DNA from: Candidatus Iainarchaeum sp.
GTDB taxonomy: Archaea > Iainarchaeota > Iainarchaeia > Iainarchaeales > 1-14-0-10-31-34
Direction of reading: 5' to 3'
Assembly: GCA_017609625.1 (NCBI GenBank)
Contig: JAFCDN010000011.1
Location: forward strand, 1 to 62,126
DNA length: 62,126 nucleotides
The notes beneath the pieces were generated by a model. The model worked only from the letters and a program-made list of their open reading frames with translations, had not been told where the DNA came from and did not search any database. Positions 40,873 through 48,410 of this stretch are shown here, piece after piece. Position 1 is the first letter of the stretch; the number at the start of each line of letters is the position of its first letter. The translations under genes and the position numbers were made by a program.

Positions 40873-41409
40873 ATGAAAAAAAGAATTTTTGTGGACAAAA
40901 GAATTCCAAAAGATTATTTTATTACAAAAGGAAAAGGAGAAAGCGATTTAACAACTCATGCAGGTTCTTATCATTTTGCTTTGCATGATGCAGGAATAAT
41001 GGAATGCAATATTATAACTTACTCTTCAGTTTTGCCGGCAGAAGCAACAGAAATAAAAAAACCAGAAAAACTTACTTTTGGTTCTGTAATGGAAACAATA
41101 ATGGCTGTTGCAGATTCAGAGAAAGGCCAGAGAGCAACAGCAGGAATAATTTTTGGCTGGTTTTACAATAAAAAAACAGGAGAAAAAGAAGGGGGAATTG
41201 TCTGCGAATACCATGGAAACATGGAAGAAGAAATAGCAGAAGAACACTTAAAAGAAACTTTAAATGAATTATATGAAAAAACTTTTGCAGAAAAATTTGA
41301 ATTAAAAGAAAAAAGAATTATAATGCAAAGCTTTGTTCCGGAAAAAAAATTTGGGACGGCTTTGGTTGCGTTATGCTTTATTAATTATCTCCACCCAGTA
41401 ATTGAATAG
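40873..41409 (+). CDS. pdaD: Pyruvoyl-dependent arginine decarboxylase
   Basis: A 178-residue PvlArgDC. The self-cleavage region is TYSSVLPAEA (residues about 50-59), where cleavage at the Ser-Ser bond generates the pyruvoyl cofactor; LTFGSVMETIMAVADSEKGQ and AGIIFGWFYN follow. It makes agmatine from arginine, the first step of polyamine synthesis and also needed for agmatidine in archaeal tRNA-Ile2. Translationally close to fbp (4 bp gap). Confidence 0.93.
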   Translation: MKKRIFVDKRIPKDYFITKGKGESDLTTHAGSYHFALHDAGIMECNIITYSSVLPAEATEIKKPEKLTFGSVMETIMAVADSEKGQRATAGIIFGWFYNKKTGEKEGGIVCEYHGNMEEEIAEEHLKETLNELYEKTFAEKFELKEKRIIMQSFVPEKKFGTALVALCFINYLHPVIE

Positions 41410-41430
41410 AGCAAAAATTGAGGTGAATTC

Positions 41431-42612
41431 ATGGGAAATTTCAAGCCGGTTCCGGGAAATATAATTTGTGATGCATTAAAAGACGAAAAAACAATTATTA
41501 TGGCATGCAATGTGCGTGTAACAAAAGGAATTTTACGCGGAATTTTTAAGGCAGCAAAAAAAAGCGATTCAGTAGTAATGTTTGAACTGGCAAAATCTGA
41601 ATCAAATCCTGATGGAGGATACACCGGATTAAAACCAAAAGATTTCTCTGAACAATGCAGGGAAACTGCCTCTGAAGTAGGGTTTGATATTTGGGCATTA
41701 CATGCAGACCATTTGACAATAAAAAAAGGAACACCAGAAGAAATTGAAGAAATGAAAAAATTAATTGATGTGCTTGTTAAAGCAGATTACACTTCTTTTG
41801 CAATAGACTGTTCTTTTTTGTTTGATTTTGAAAAGAACACAGTGGAAGAAGAATTAAGCAAAAATATTGAAGTTACAGCTGAGATTGCAAAATATATTGA
41901 AGAAAAAATGCAGGGAAAAGAATTCGGTCTGGAAGTAGAAGTAGGAGAAATCGGAAAGAAAAATGAATCCGGAATGGTTTTAACTACCCCAGAAGAAGCT
42001 GTTGTTTTCATAAAAGAATTGAATAAAAGAAAAGTTTTTCCAAATCTTATTGCAATAGCAAATGGCTCTACTCATGGAAACATTTATGATGAAAGAGGAA
42101 AAGCAACTGAACAGATTTCAATTAATATTGAACAGACCATTGCAGTAGGCAAGGCACTAAAAAAAGAGGTTTCAAATACAAGGATTGCCCAGCACGGGAT
42201 AACAGGAACTCCAAGAGAGTTAATCAAAAGAAAGTTTCCGGTTGAATTTATTTTGAAAGGAAATGTCGGAACTTTCTGGCAGAATATTTTTTATGAAGTC
42301 TTAAAAACAATGAATCATGAATTGTATGAAGAAATAACTAAATGGACTTTAGAAAATTTCAGAGAAAAGGCAGAGAAAGCAGGATGTAAAAGTGATGAAG
42401 AAATAATAGGAAAATACATTAAATATGCTTCTGGAGCAAAAGACGAAAACGGAAAACTTCTTTTCTTTGACAAAATTTATTCTCTGGAAAAAAACATTGA
42501 AAAAGCGCTTGAAGCAAGGGCTTATTCTGAAGCATTAATCTTTTTTGAATCATTCCATGCGGTTGGCTCTGCAGAAAAAGTAAGACAGCATTTAAAGCGC
42601 ATTAAAGGTTAA
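41431..42612 (+). CDS. fba: Class II (zinc) fructose-bisphosphate aldolase
   Basis: A 393-residue class II aldolase/ketose-bisphosphate aldolase. The zinc site HADH is in WALHADHLTIK, with the acidic stretch LEVEVGEIG and the second His in ANGSTHGNIYDE; a third is in RIAQHGITGTP. It condenses glyceraldehyde-3-phosphate and dihydroxyacetone phosphate. The protein is longer than minimal class II aldolases. It has a GAGGTGA ribosome-binding site before ATG 41431. With fbp two genes upstream it supplies gluconeogenic fructose-6-phosphate. Zinc class II enzymes are uncommon in archaea. Confidence 0.87.
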   Translation: MGNFKPVPGNIICDALKDEKTIIMACNVRVTKGILRGIFKAAKKSDSVVMFELAKSESNPDGGYTGLKPKDFSEQCRETASEVGFDIWALHADHLTIKKGTPEEIEEMKKLIDVLVKADYTSFAIDCSFLFDFEKNTVEEELSKNIEVTAEIAKYIEEKMQGKEFGLEVEVGEIGKKNESGMVLTTPEEAVVFIKELNKRKVFPNLIAIANGSTHGNIYDERGKATEQISINIEQTIAVGKALKKEVSNTRIAQHGITGTPRELIKRKFPVEFILKGNVGTFWQNIFYEVLKTMNHELYEEITKWTLENFREKAEKAGCKSDEEIIGKYIKYASGAKDENGKLLFFDKIYSLEKNIEKALEARAYSEALIFFESFHAVGSAEKVRQHLKRIKG

Positions 42613-42684
42613 TTTTGCATTTTTTAGCAGCAGAAAGCCTTAATTCGAGCATTGTATTATTCTGCAAGCATTGTACCAAAAAGC

Positions 42685-42768
42685 CTTTATAAAGACGAAG
42701 CTACTATTATTTCAGATAAAATTTATCTTCCTTCACCCCGGAAAAAATTTCGCCTCACGATTTTTTTT
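42685..42768 (+). ncRNA. Possible small RNA in the gap after the aldolase gene
   Basis: The TATA-like palindrome CTTTATAAAG (42685-42694) would start a transcript near 42712. This contains AGATAAA-a-TTTATCT (42714-42728), a C/G-richer stretch and ends in eight T residues at 42761-42768. An about 55-nt RNA is possible. There is no ORF. Upstream, AGCATTGTA is directly repeated at 42652 and 42668. Confidence 0.25.
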
Positions 42769-42824
42769 CCCTCCTTCTTTTTTTTTTAAACTTTTTGTTT
42801 TACTTGATTTTTTTTTTGACAATG

Positions 42825-43061
42825 TTAAGTTTTTGTGGGGCCTGTACAAAGTGAATCATCTGTTTTTTCAACTTCATTAACAAGGTAAGTAACAGTTATT
42901 TTTTCATACATTTTTTCTGGGAAGATTCCTTCTAAATACGCGTAATATGATTTATTTGTCTCTATTTCTTCAGGACTGCCTTCAGTTTTGTTTGTCCAGT
43001 CAATTGGAATTGGCATTCCTGTAAAGTCGGTTATTGTTATTTTGTAATCTGAAATATTCAT
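42825..43061 (-). CDS. Small hypothetical protein coupled to the lipoprotein at 43061
   Basis: A 78-residue protein without signal peptide or recognised motif (YKITITDFTGMPIPIDWTNK, YYAYLEGIFPEKMYEKITVT). Its ATG shares one base with the stop codon of the preceding lipoprotein gene (TAATG), so translation is coupled. It could be the C-terminal domain of the lipoprotein split off, or a partner protein; no frameshift signal is obvious. Confidence 0.55.
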   Translation of the reverse strand: MNISDYKITITDFTGMPIPIDWTNKTEGSPEEIETNKSYYAYLEGIFPEKMYEKITVTYLVNEVEKTDDSLCTGPTKT

Positions 43062-43741
43062 TATTTGCCATTGAATGGAATCAGAATTAAAGATGTTTTT
43101 ACTTTGTCTTTTGGAACTTCAAAAACTGAGTCTTTTACTGAACCTATTTTGATGTTTTTTAGTTCTACAAACATTTTTCCTGTTTCCATTTCTATTTCGC
43201 TTTTAACCATAATTCCATATTTTTCTGAAATCCAGGATTTTACTTGAACTTCTTCTGAAGGGCCAAATGGTTTTGTTGCTGTTGTTGTGTATGTAATGAC
43301 TCTTGTGTTTAGTCCGTTTAGTTTTTCTCTTCCAATTTCTTTTAATGTAGGATTGTCTAATAAATTTGATTCTGGTTCTGATTCTACTCCCATTAATTCC
43401 AAGACTTCTTCTAAACTGGTTTCGCTTTTAATATAAATATCATCTTCATAAATGTAAGCATAAAAGTTTTTTCCATCAAAAATGGCGGTTGTCTTTAATT
43501 CTATTGCTAATCCAATTGCTTCTGATTCAACTCTGTATTTTTCTCCTTTTTGATATACTTTTGATTTTAATATGACTCCTGTAATAGTGTTATTTGTTTC
43601 CATATCATATTCTAGATTAGTATAGTTTTCTGCTTTTGCTAAAATTTTTTCAAGAGTTTGAGTTGAAGGGTCTTTTTCTTGAGTACATCCAACAAAATAC
43701 ACAAGCAGTAGAATTATCAAAATCAACAAAATTTTTTTCAT
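43061..43741 (-). CDS. LolA-like/outer-envelope lipoprotein
   Basis: A 226-residue lipoprotein with signal (LLILIILLLVYFVGCTQEKD) and a beta-rich domain (KGEKYRVESEAIGLAIELKT, TAIFDGKNFYAYIYEDDIYI, GIMVKSEIEMETGKMFVELK) in the repeating-strand pattern of LolA/DUF4412-type proteins. Such domains bind lipids or hydrophobic groups. No bacterial Lol system is expected in an archaeon, so the role is open. Confidence 0.7.
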   Translation of the reverse strand: MKKILLILIILLLVYFVGCTQEKDPSTQTLEKILAKAENYTNLEYDMETNNTITGVILKSKVYQKGEKYRVESEAIGLAIELKTTAIFDGKNFYAYIYEDDIYIKSETSLEEVLELMGVESEPESNLLDNPTLKEIGREKLNGLNTRVITYTTTATKPFGPSEEVQVKSWISEKYGIMVKSEIEMETGKMFVELKNIKIGSVKDSVFEVPKDKVKTSLILIPFNGK

Positions 43742-43886
43742 TCTATTAACAAATCATATTCTTTCTTAATAAATTTATCGTTTTTCTTGTTTGAAATAGT
43801 TTGAAATAATTAGTTATTGCCAAGTTTTTTTTGAAAAAAGTGTTTTTTAACACTTTTGTTTTACTTTATTTTAAGGTGATTCTTTT

Positions 43887-44258
43887 ATGAAAAAGTTTTT
43901 TCCTTTGATTTTGATTTCTTTAATTCCGTTAGTTTTTGCTTCAGGGCCCTGGGATTTTTTAAGGCCTTTATCTGATGCAGCTTCAGCTTTTGATTCCATA
44001 ACCAGACTGCTTGTATTTATTTTTGCTCTGGTTTTATGTTTTATTGCATTAAAAGCTTATTTTAAAATCAAGTCAAGGAGATTTTTGTTAATCGGCGGAG
44101 CATTTTTTTTGTTTGCAGTCAAATGGTTTTTGAAAATAATTGATTTGTTTTTAAGCCCTGGCTGGTTTATGCCGGATTCCTCTGAAAACGTTTTTGAATT
44201 ATTTATTCTTGCGTTTTTGTTTATTGCATTGTTTTTCAAAATGAAAAACAAGGAATAG
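43887..44258 (+). CDS. Small exported multi-helix membrane protein
   Basis: A 123-residue protein with a signal-like first helix (KKFFPLILISLIPLVFAS) and three further helices (LLVFIFALVLCFIALKAYFK, FLLIGGAFFLFAVKWFLKII, LFILAFLFIALFFKM). It is followed 16 bp later by a two-domain winged-helix regulator. Membrane protein plus DNA-binding partner is a recurrent archaeal arrangement. Function not known. Confidence 0.65.
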   Translation: MKKFFPLILISLIPLVFASGPWDFLRPLSDAASAFDSITRLLVFIFALVLCFIALKAYFKIKSRRFLLIGGAFFLFAVKWFLKIIDLFLSPGWFMPDSSENVFELFILAFLFIALFFKMKNKE

Positions 44259-44274
44259 TGTATAGGTATTTTTT

Positions 44275-44799
44275 ATGGAGGAAAGGTCTGCTCTGGAGTT
44301 AGATTCCAGAAAAAAGATTTATGATTTGATTCAAGAAAACCCGGGTTTGCATTTCAGAGAAATAGAAAGAAGAACCGGGATTGCAGTTGGAAGCCTGCAG
44401 TATCATCTGGATTTTATGCAGAAAAAGCATCTAATAAAGACTTTCAGGCAAGGCAAGTTTTTGCGCTACTATTCAGTGCAGGAATCTGTAGTGGAAGAAA
44501 AAGCTGCAATGGCTTTTTTGAGAAAACCCAGTTCAAGAAAAATAATTATTTTTCTGTTAAACAAAAAAAAAGCAAACAATCTTGCTATTGCAAAACAGGC
44601 TGGTTTGTCTCCTTCAACTACTTCCTGGCATTTAGAGCAATTGGTTAAAGAAGAGGTTATTGGAAAAGAAAAAAGAGGAAGGGAAAGCTTGTTTTATATA
44701 ATTAAACCAAATGAAGTTGCTTCTCTTTTAGTTGAACACAAAAAATCTTTTGTTGATGAACTGGTTGACAACTTTGTTGAAGTCTGGAAAGAAATTTAA
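44275..44799 (+). CDS. Transcriptional regulator with two winged-helix domains
   Basis: A 174-residue protein with two winged-helix units, residues about 12-65 (SRKKIYDLIQENPGLHFREI, GIAVGSLQYHLDFMQKKHLI) and about 85-145 (SSRKIIIFLLNKKKANNLAI, AGLSPSTTSWHLEQLVKEEV). The double-wHTH layout is common in archaeal membrane-coupled regulators. It is probably co-transcribed with the membrane protein 16 bp upstream. Confidence 0.82.
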   Translation: MEERSALELDSRKKIYDLIQENPGLHFREIERRTGIAVGSLQYHLDFMQKKHLIKTFRQGKFLRYYSVQESVVEEKAAMAFLRKPSSRKIIIFLLNKKKANNLAIAKQAGLSPSTTSWHLEQLVKEEVIGKEKRGRESLFYIIKPNEVASLLVEHKKSFVDELVDNFVEVWKEI

Positions 44800-44919
44800 T
44801 CACTCTATTAATTCTGTTTCTTCATCGTCTATTTCTTCTGCTTCTTCCCCGCAGCATTCTTCTGCTTGTTCTTTTTTATCGTATTCATTTGAACATCCTG
44901 CACAAAGATATTTTTTCAT
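44800..44919 (-). CDS. Tiny cysteine-motif protein
   Basis: A 39-residue frame from ATG 44919 to TGA 44800: MKKYLCAGCSNEYDKKEQAE then ECCGEEAEEIDDEETELIE. It has a CxxC and a CC pair that could bind zinc or iron, and an acidic tail. It is preceded by a G-rich sequence (GGGGGTTGGGC). It fills the space exactly between the regulator stop and the next promoter, and its codon use is like its neighbours, so I consider it real. Confidence 0.6.
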   Translation of the reverse strand: MKKYLCAGCSNEYDKKEQAEECCGEEAEEIDDEETELIE

Positions 44920-44981
44920 AAAGCCCAACCCCCTGAAAGCTTTTTGAATACTTTATTTTTTATTGAATAGTTTATTTAAAC

Positions 44982-45893
44982 CTATTTTGTGATTTCTGTG
45001 CCTGTTTTTCCCTGCATTGCAGGCAGGAGTTTTTCCAGCGAAGTGATTACAGCTTTTTTTCCGCCTTTTTCTATGAATTTAACGCAGGCCTGGATTTTTG
45101 GTTTCATTGAACCTTTTCCAAACTCTCCTTTTTCTAAGAGTTTTTTCAGTTCTTTTATTTTGATTTTCCTTATCTTTTTTTGGTTCTTTTTTTTGTAATT
45201 CAAGTAAACAAATTCCACGTCAGTCAGAATAACCATTTGTTTTATTCCTAAAGAGTTTGCCAGCAGTTGAGAGGCTTTATCTTTGTCTATTACTGCTTCA
45301 ACTCCTCTTCTTTTTGTTCCCTCCTTTATTATTGGAATGCCGCCTCCGCCGCAGCAAATCACTATTTTTCCTTTTTTAATTAACTGTTTTATTGTGTTTA
45401 ACTGAATTACTCTTTTTGGTTCAGGTGAAGCAACAACTTTTCTGTATCCTCTGCCGGAATCTTCAATAAAATTTTTTATTTTTAATTCAGAGCTTTTTCT
45501 TTTTGAATAAAACGGTCCAATGGGTTTTGAAGGATTTTTAAATGCAGAATCATTTTTATTTACTTCAATTTCTGTAATAAGGGTGGCCATTTCTTTTTCT
45601 GGAATAAAGTTTCCCATACTTTTCTGAATCATATACCCTATCTGTCCTTGAGTCATTGCATCTTCCACATCTAAAGGCATTTTTGGAATTTCTTTTGCAC
45701 AGCTCATCTGCATTTCAAGGCTTCCTACCTGCGGGCCGTTGCCATGAGTGATTACAACTGAATAGCCTTTTCTTATTAGTGAAGCAATTTTTTCTGTTGT
45801 TTTCTGGATGTTTTTCTTTTGCTCTTTAAATTCTCCTGTTTCGCCTTCTTTTATCAAAGCGTTTCCGCCTAAAGCAATCAATATTCTTTTCAT
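44982..45893 (-). CDS. arcC: Carbamate kinase
   Basis: A 303-residue amino-acid-kinase-family enzyme: RILIALGGNALIKEGETGEF (N-terminal phosphate loop), VVITHGNGPQVGSLEMQMSC, TQGQIGYMIQKSMGN, VICCGGGGIPII and VIDKDKASQLLANSLGI. These match carbamate kinase, which makes ATP from carbamoyl phosphate and ADP, or the reverse. No arginine deiminase or ornithine carbamoyltransferase gene is adjacent. It diverges from the anion transporter at 45950. Confidence 0.93.
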   Translation of the reverse strand: MKRILIALGGNALIKEGETGEFKEQKKNIQKTTEKIASLIRKGYSVVITHGNGPQVGSLEMQMSCAKEIPKMPLDVEDAMTQGQIGYMIQKSMGNFIPEKEMATLITEIEVNKNDSAFKNPSKPIGPFYSKRKSSELKIKNFIEDSGRGYRKVVASPEPKRVIQLNTIKQLIKKGKIVICCGGGGIPIIKEGTKRRGVEAVIDKDKASQLLANSLGIKQMVILTDVEFVYLNYKKKNQKKIRKIKIKELKKLLEKGEFGKGSMKPKIQACVKFIEKGGKKAVITSLEKLLPAMQGKTGTEITK

Positions 45894-45949
45894 GAGAATT
45901 AATTCTTTATTTGCTAACTTTTTTATACTATACTGTTGTTTTTATTTAA

Positions 45950-47320
45950 ATGAACACAAAAACAAGGTTTCTTTTGACAGTTTTTGCAGTAATAGTTTTT
46001 TTTGGTACACTCTACTCTCCGCTGGAAATTGCGCCTTTGCAGAAAGTTGTTTTGGCTGTATTGTTTCTTTCAATGATTTTATGGTTTTCTGAATTAGTTC
46101 CATTGCATATAACTGCTTTTATTGCAGCGTTTTTGCTGATTGCGGTTGGAGGGTTTTTTGGAGGAAAAGAAATTTTCACTCCAAAAGAAGTTTTTATTCC
46201 TTTTTTTGATCCAGTGATAATGTTGTTGCTTGGAGGTTTTGTGCTTGCATTAGGTTTGCAAAAACACGGCTTGGATAAAGTAATGACTTTTTTTCTGCTG
46301 AAAAAAGTCGGGCATAAACCTAAGAAATTTTTGTTTGGCTTAATGTGTCTGGCTGCTTTTCTTTCTTTTTGGATGTCAAACACTGCTTCAACGGCAATTT
46401 TACTGCCGATTGCAATTGTTGTTTTGGCTTCAAATAAATTAAAGCCTTTGGATTCAAACTTTGGAAAAGCAATGGTTTTGGGTATTGCGTTTGCTGCTAC
46501 AATCGGAGGCATTGGAACAGTGATTGGTTCTCCTCCAAATGCAATGGCTTTAAGCTACCTGCAGGATGAAGGAATTGCTTTTGGTTTTACTGACTGGATG
46601 ATGTATGGCCTTCCTTTGGTTATTTTATTGCTTCCAATTGCATGGTTTATTTTAATGAAATTTTTTCATCCAGAAATCCATTCTATTAAAAGTGATTTTT
46701 CTTTTGAGCCTTTAAATAAACAACAAAAAGTTGTTTTATTGATTTTTGGAATAACTGTTTTAGCCTGGCTTACAACCAAAGTGCATGGGCTGACTTCAGC
46801 CACTGTTGCTTTGATTCCAATTATTTTATTATATGCGTTTGGCTTGCTTGAAACAAAAGACATTAATAAAGTCAGCTGGAGTGCATTGATTTTGTTTGGA
46901 GGAGGATTAACTTTAGGCAAAGCAATTCAGACAGTAGGGTTAGATGAAGTGTTTGCCGGAGTGATGTTTGAATATTTGTTTGGACAACCCCTTCTTTTGA
47001 TTATTGCAGCTTTGGCTGTTTTTGCTGTGATTTTTACTTTGGTTGCAAGCAATACTGCTGCAGCAGCAATTAGCATTCCTTTAGTAATCCCTTTAGCAAA
47101 AGGTTTGGGTTTTCCTGTAGAAATTGCTGTAATGATTATTGCAATCGGAGTTTCTTTGGATTTCATTGTTCCAATTGGAACTCCACCCAGCACTATTGCA
47201 TATTCATCAGGATATATTAGAACTTCTGATATGGCTAAATCAGGGATTTTTATTGCTTTAATCGGAATAGCTTTGCTTTCTTTGCTTGCATATTTTGTCT
47301 GGCCTTTGTTACTCGCCTAA
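45950..47320 (+). CDS. DASS/SLC13-family anion:Na+ symporter
   Basis: A 456-residue transporter with about eleven helices. The duplicated sodium/substrate motif is visible as [16 protein letters not shown] (about residue 142) and [15 protein letters not shown] (about residue 364). [14 protein letters not shown] and [15 protein letters not shown] are the paired re-entrant loops. DASS carriers import dicarboxylates, citrate, sulfate or phosphate with sodium; the substrate is not determined. Its 3' end overlaps the YjbQ gene tail to tail by 12 bp. Confidence 0.9.
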   Translation: MNTKTRFLLTVFAVIVFFGTLYSPLEIAPLQKVVLAVLFLSMILWFSELVPLHITAFIAAFLLIAVGGFFGGKEIFTPKEVFIPFFDPVIMLLLGGFVLALGLQKHGLDKVMTFFLLKKVGHKPKKFLFGLMCLAAFLSFWMSNTASTAILLPIAIVVLASNKLKPLDSNFGKAMVLGIAFAATIGGIGTVIGSPPNAMALSYLQDEGIAFGFTDWMMYGLPLVILLLPIAWFILMKFFHPEIHSIKSDFSFEPLNKQQKVVLLIFGITVLAWLTTKVHGLTSATVALIPIILLYAFGLLETKDINKVSWSALILFGGGLTLGKAIQTVGLDEVFAGVMFEYLFGQPLLLIIAALAVFAVIFTLVASNTAAAAISIPLVIPLAKGLGFPVEIAVMIIAIGVSLDFIVPIGTPPSTIAYSSGYIRTSDMAKSGIFIALIGIALLSLLAYFVWPLLLA

Positions 47321-47703
47321 AACTTTAATTAAAACTCTTTTTGTTCTTTGTCCGTCAAATTCTGCGTAATAGATTTGTTCCCAGGTTCCTAAATCCAGTT
47401 TTCCGTTTGAAACTGCAACTGTTGTTTCTCTTCCCATTATTGTTCTCATCAAGTGTGCGTATGCATTGTCTTCTCCGGTTAAGTTGTGTTTGTAGTCTTT
47501 GTCTGGAACTAGTTTGCGCAGCCATTCCTTGTAGTCTTCAATTAAGCCTGATTCTGCGTCATTAATGTAAACTGAAGCAGTAATATGCATTGGATTAACC
47601 AATACAATGCCTTCTTTTATTTTGCTTTTTCTTACAGTTTCTTCAACTTCTTCTGTAATATTGATAAACTCTATTCTGTTTTTTGTTTTAAGTGGGTTTT
47701 CAT
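47309..47703 (-). pseudogene. YjbQ/UPF0047 protein with apparent 1-nt frameshift near the start
   Basis: The conserved body ([67 protein letters not shown]) is intact and ends at 47309. Its frame has no ATG, GTG or TTG before running into tRNA-Ile. One base away, ATG 47703 gives [10 protein letters not shown] then TAG. Shifting by one base in the run of six A residues (CAAAAAACAG) joins them as [16 protein letters not shown], which fits the family N-terminus. So one A is missing, or the ribosome slips there. UPF0047 proteins show thiamine-phosphate synthase-like activity. Starts 4 bp after the tRNA 3' end. Confidence 0.78.
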
Positions 47704-47706
47704 AAA

Positions 47707-47780
47707 TGGGAAAGGAGGGATTTGAACCCTCGACCTTTCGATTATCAGTCGAATGCTCCACCAAACTAAGCTACTCTCCC
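47707..47780 (-). tRNA. tRNA-Ile(GAT)
   Basis: A 74-nt intronless tRNA. Acceptor GGGAGAG/CTTTCCC, D arm with GCTT..GAGC, anticodon stem TTCGA/TCGAA with loop CTGATAA (anticodon GAT), T arm GAGGG-TTCAAAT-CCCTC, discriminator A. Three palindromic repeat units directly abut its 5' end, and the YjbQ reading frame starts 4 bp beyond its 3' end, implying joint transcription. Confidence 0.96.
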
Positions 47781-47894
47781 AAAAACTTTTTAGAAAAAAG
47801 TTTTATCAAAAACAACTTTTTAAGAAAAAGTTGTATCAAAAACACCTTTTTAGAAAAAAGCTGTACCAAAAAACAGGCTTTTCTAAAGCTGGTG
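47781..47894. repeat. Three to four tandem AT-rich palindromic repeats beside tRNA-Ile
   Basis: Units of about 30 nt follow each other without spacers: 47781-47811, 47812-47841 and 47842-47871, with a partial fourth (GGCTTTTCTAAAGCTGG). Each is (A/C)AACTTTTTAGAAAAAAGTT followed by TATCAAAA or TACCAAAA, a stem of about nine base pairs plus an invariant tail. Compensating changes occur (ACAACTTTTT with AAAAAGTTGT; CACC... with GCTG), so pairing seems conserved. They begin on the base next to the tRNA 5' end. From 47895 to 48046 only AT-rich sequence is seen. Confidence 0.75.
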
Positions 47895-48046
47895 CTAATT
47901 ATTTGATTCAATAAAGAATTAAAACTTTTGCTGAAGAATCCGTAGATCCCTTCTGTAAAGCATTAAAAAATCTTGAATGTAAGGAAATTTAAACCTATTG
48001 AAGTTAAATTATTTAAGGTCCTATTTCTATTCTATATTAGCTTTTA

Positions 48047-48106
48047 TAGCCCCGTAGTCTAGCAACCTTTTAAGAAAAGGTTGAACAAAATTTAGACTAC
48101 GTTGCT
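48047..48106 (+). repeat. Partial duplication of the tRNA-Gln 5' end plus hairpin
   Basis: TAGCCCCGTAGTCTAG at 48047-48062 repeats 48106-48121, the first part of tRNA-Gln. Between them lies CAACCTTTT-aag-AAAAGGTTG followed by AACAAAA (a hairpin-repeat unit) and TAGACTACG, which is the reverse complement of CGTAGTCTA. CTAGCAAC (48059-48066) also pairs with GTTGCTAG (48101-48108). The copied 16 bp behave like a target duplication around an inserted hairpin. Confidence 0.7.
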
Positions 48107-48179
48107 AGCCCCGTAGTCTAGTGGCCAAGGATGACGGGCTTTGAACCCGTTGACAGGAGTTCGAATCTCCTCGGGGCTA
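48107..48179 (+). tRNA. tRNA-Gln(TTG)
   Basis: A 73-nt intronless tRNA. Acceptor AGCCCCG/CGGGGCT, D arm GTCT/GGAT, anticodon stem ACGGG/CCCGT with loop CTTTGAA (anticodon TTG), T arm AGGAG-TTCGAAT-CTCCT, discriminator A. The A1-U72 pair suits recognition by the archaeal Glu-to-Gln amidotransferase route, whose GatE subunit is encoded at 58357. The 5' end is duplicated 60 bp upstream. Confidence 0.95.
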
Positions 48180-48185
48180 TTCTTT

Positions 48186-48323
48186 CGCGGTTGCGTCCGC
48201 GAGTAACGCGTGCTATCTGCGATAGCACTGTCATAACATTCGCCGTTTAAGCACGAGGCACGGGATAAACCCGTGCTGTCTGCGATAGAACGGTAATATT
48301 TATGAGGGATTGAAAATCCCTCG
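48186..48323. repeat. Hairpin-rich block downstream of tRNA-Gln
   Basis: Four perfect stems in 138 bp: TCGCGG/CCGCGA (48186-48203), GTGCTATC-tgc-GATAGCAC (48211-48229), GCACGGG-ataaa-CCCGTGC (48259-48277) and GAGGGATT-gaa-AATCCCTC (48305-48323). TGCGATAG occurs twice. The block is G+C-richer than its surroundings and contains no ORF. From 48324 to 48410 there is a TATA-like CCATTAAATATC before the lipoprotein gene. Same kind of block as beside tRNA-Asp, -Arg and -Thr. Confidence 0.65.
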
Positions 48324-48410
48324 ACGTATACGGTGCCAGCTAACGTTTCAGCTGTTTTTCTAATCCACAACCATTAAATATCGCTTTGCAGTATTCTTTT
48401 CGGCGATTTA

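Noticed and set aside
46012-47193. Long antisense frames opposite the anion transporter (46012-46512, 46666-46920, 46927-47193)
   Set aside because: The plus-strand frame carries the full transporter signature; the antisense frames are composition shadows without motifs.
47704-47764. Extension of the YjbQ frame upstream through tRNA-Ile ([19 protein letters not shown])
   Set aside because: This is the well-known spurious translation of a tRNA gene; the tRNA is complete and the ORF start is not real.
47781-47894. Tandem repeats of about 30 nt look at first like a CRISPR array
   Set aside because: The units follow each other without unique spacers, each is itself a palindrome, and no cas gene is in the window.
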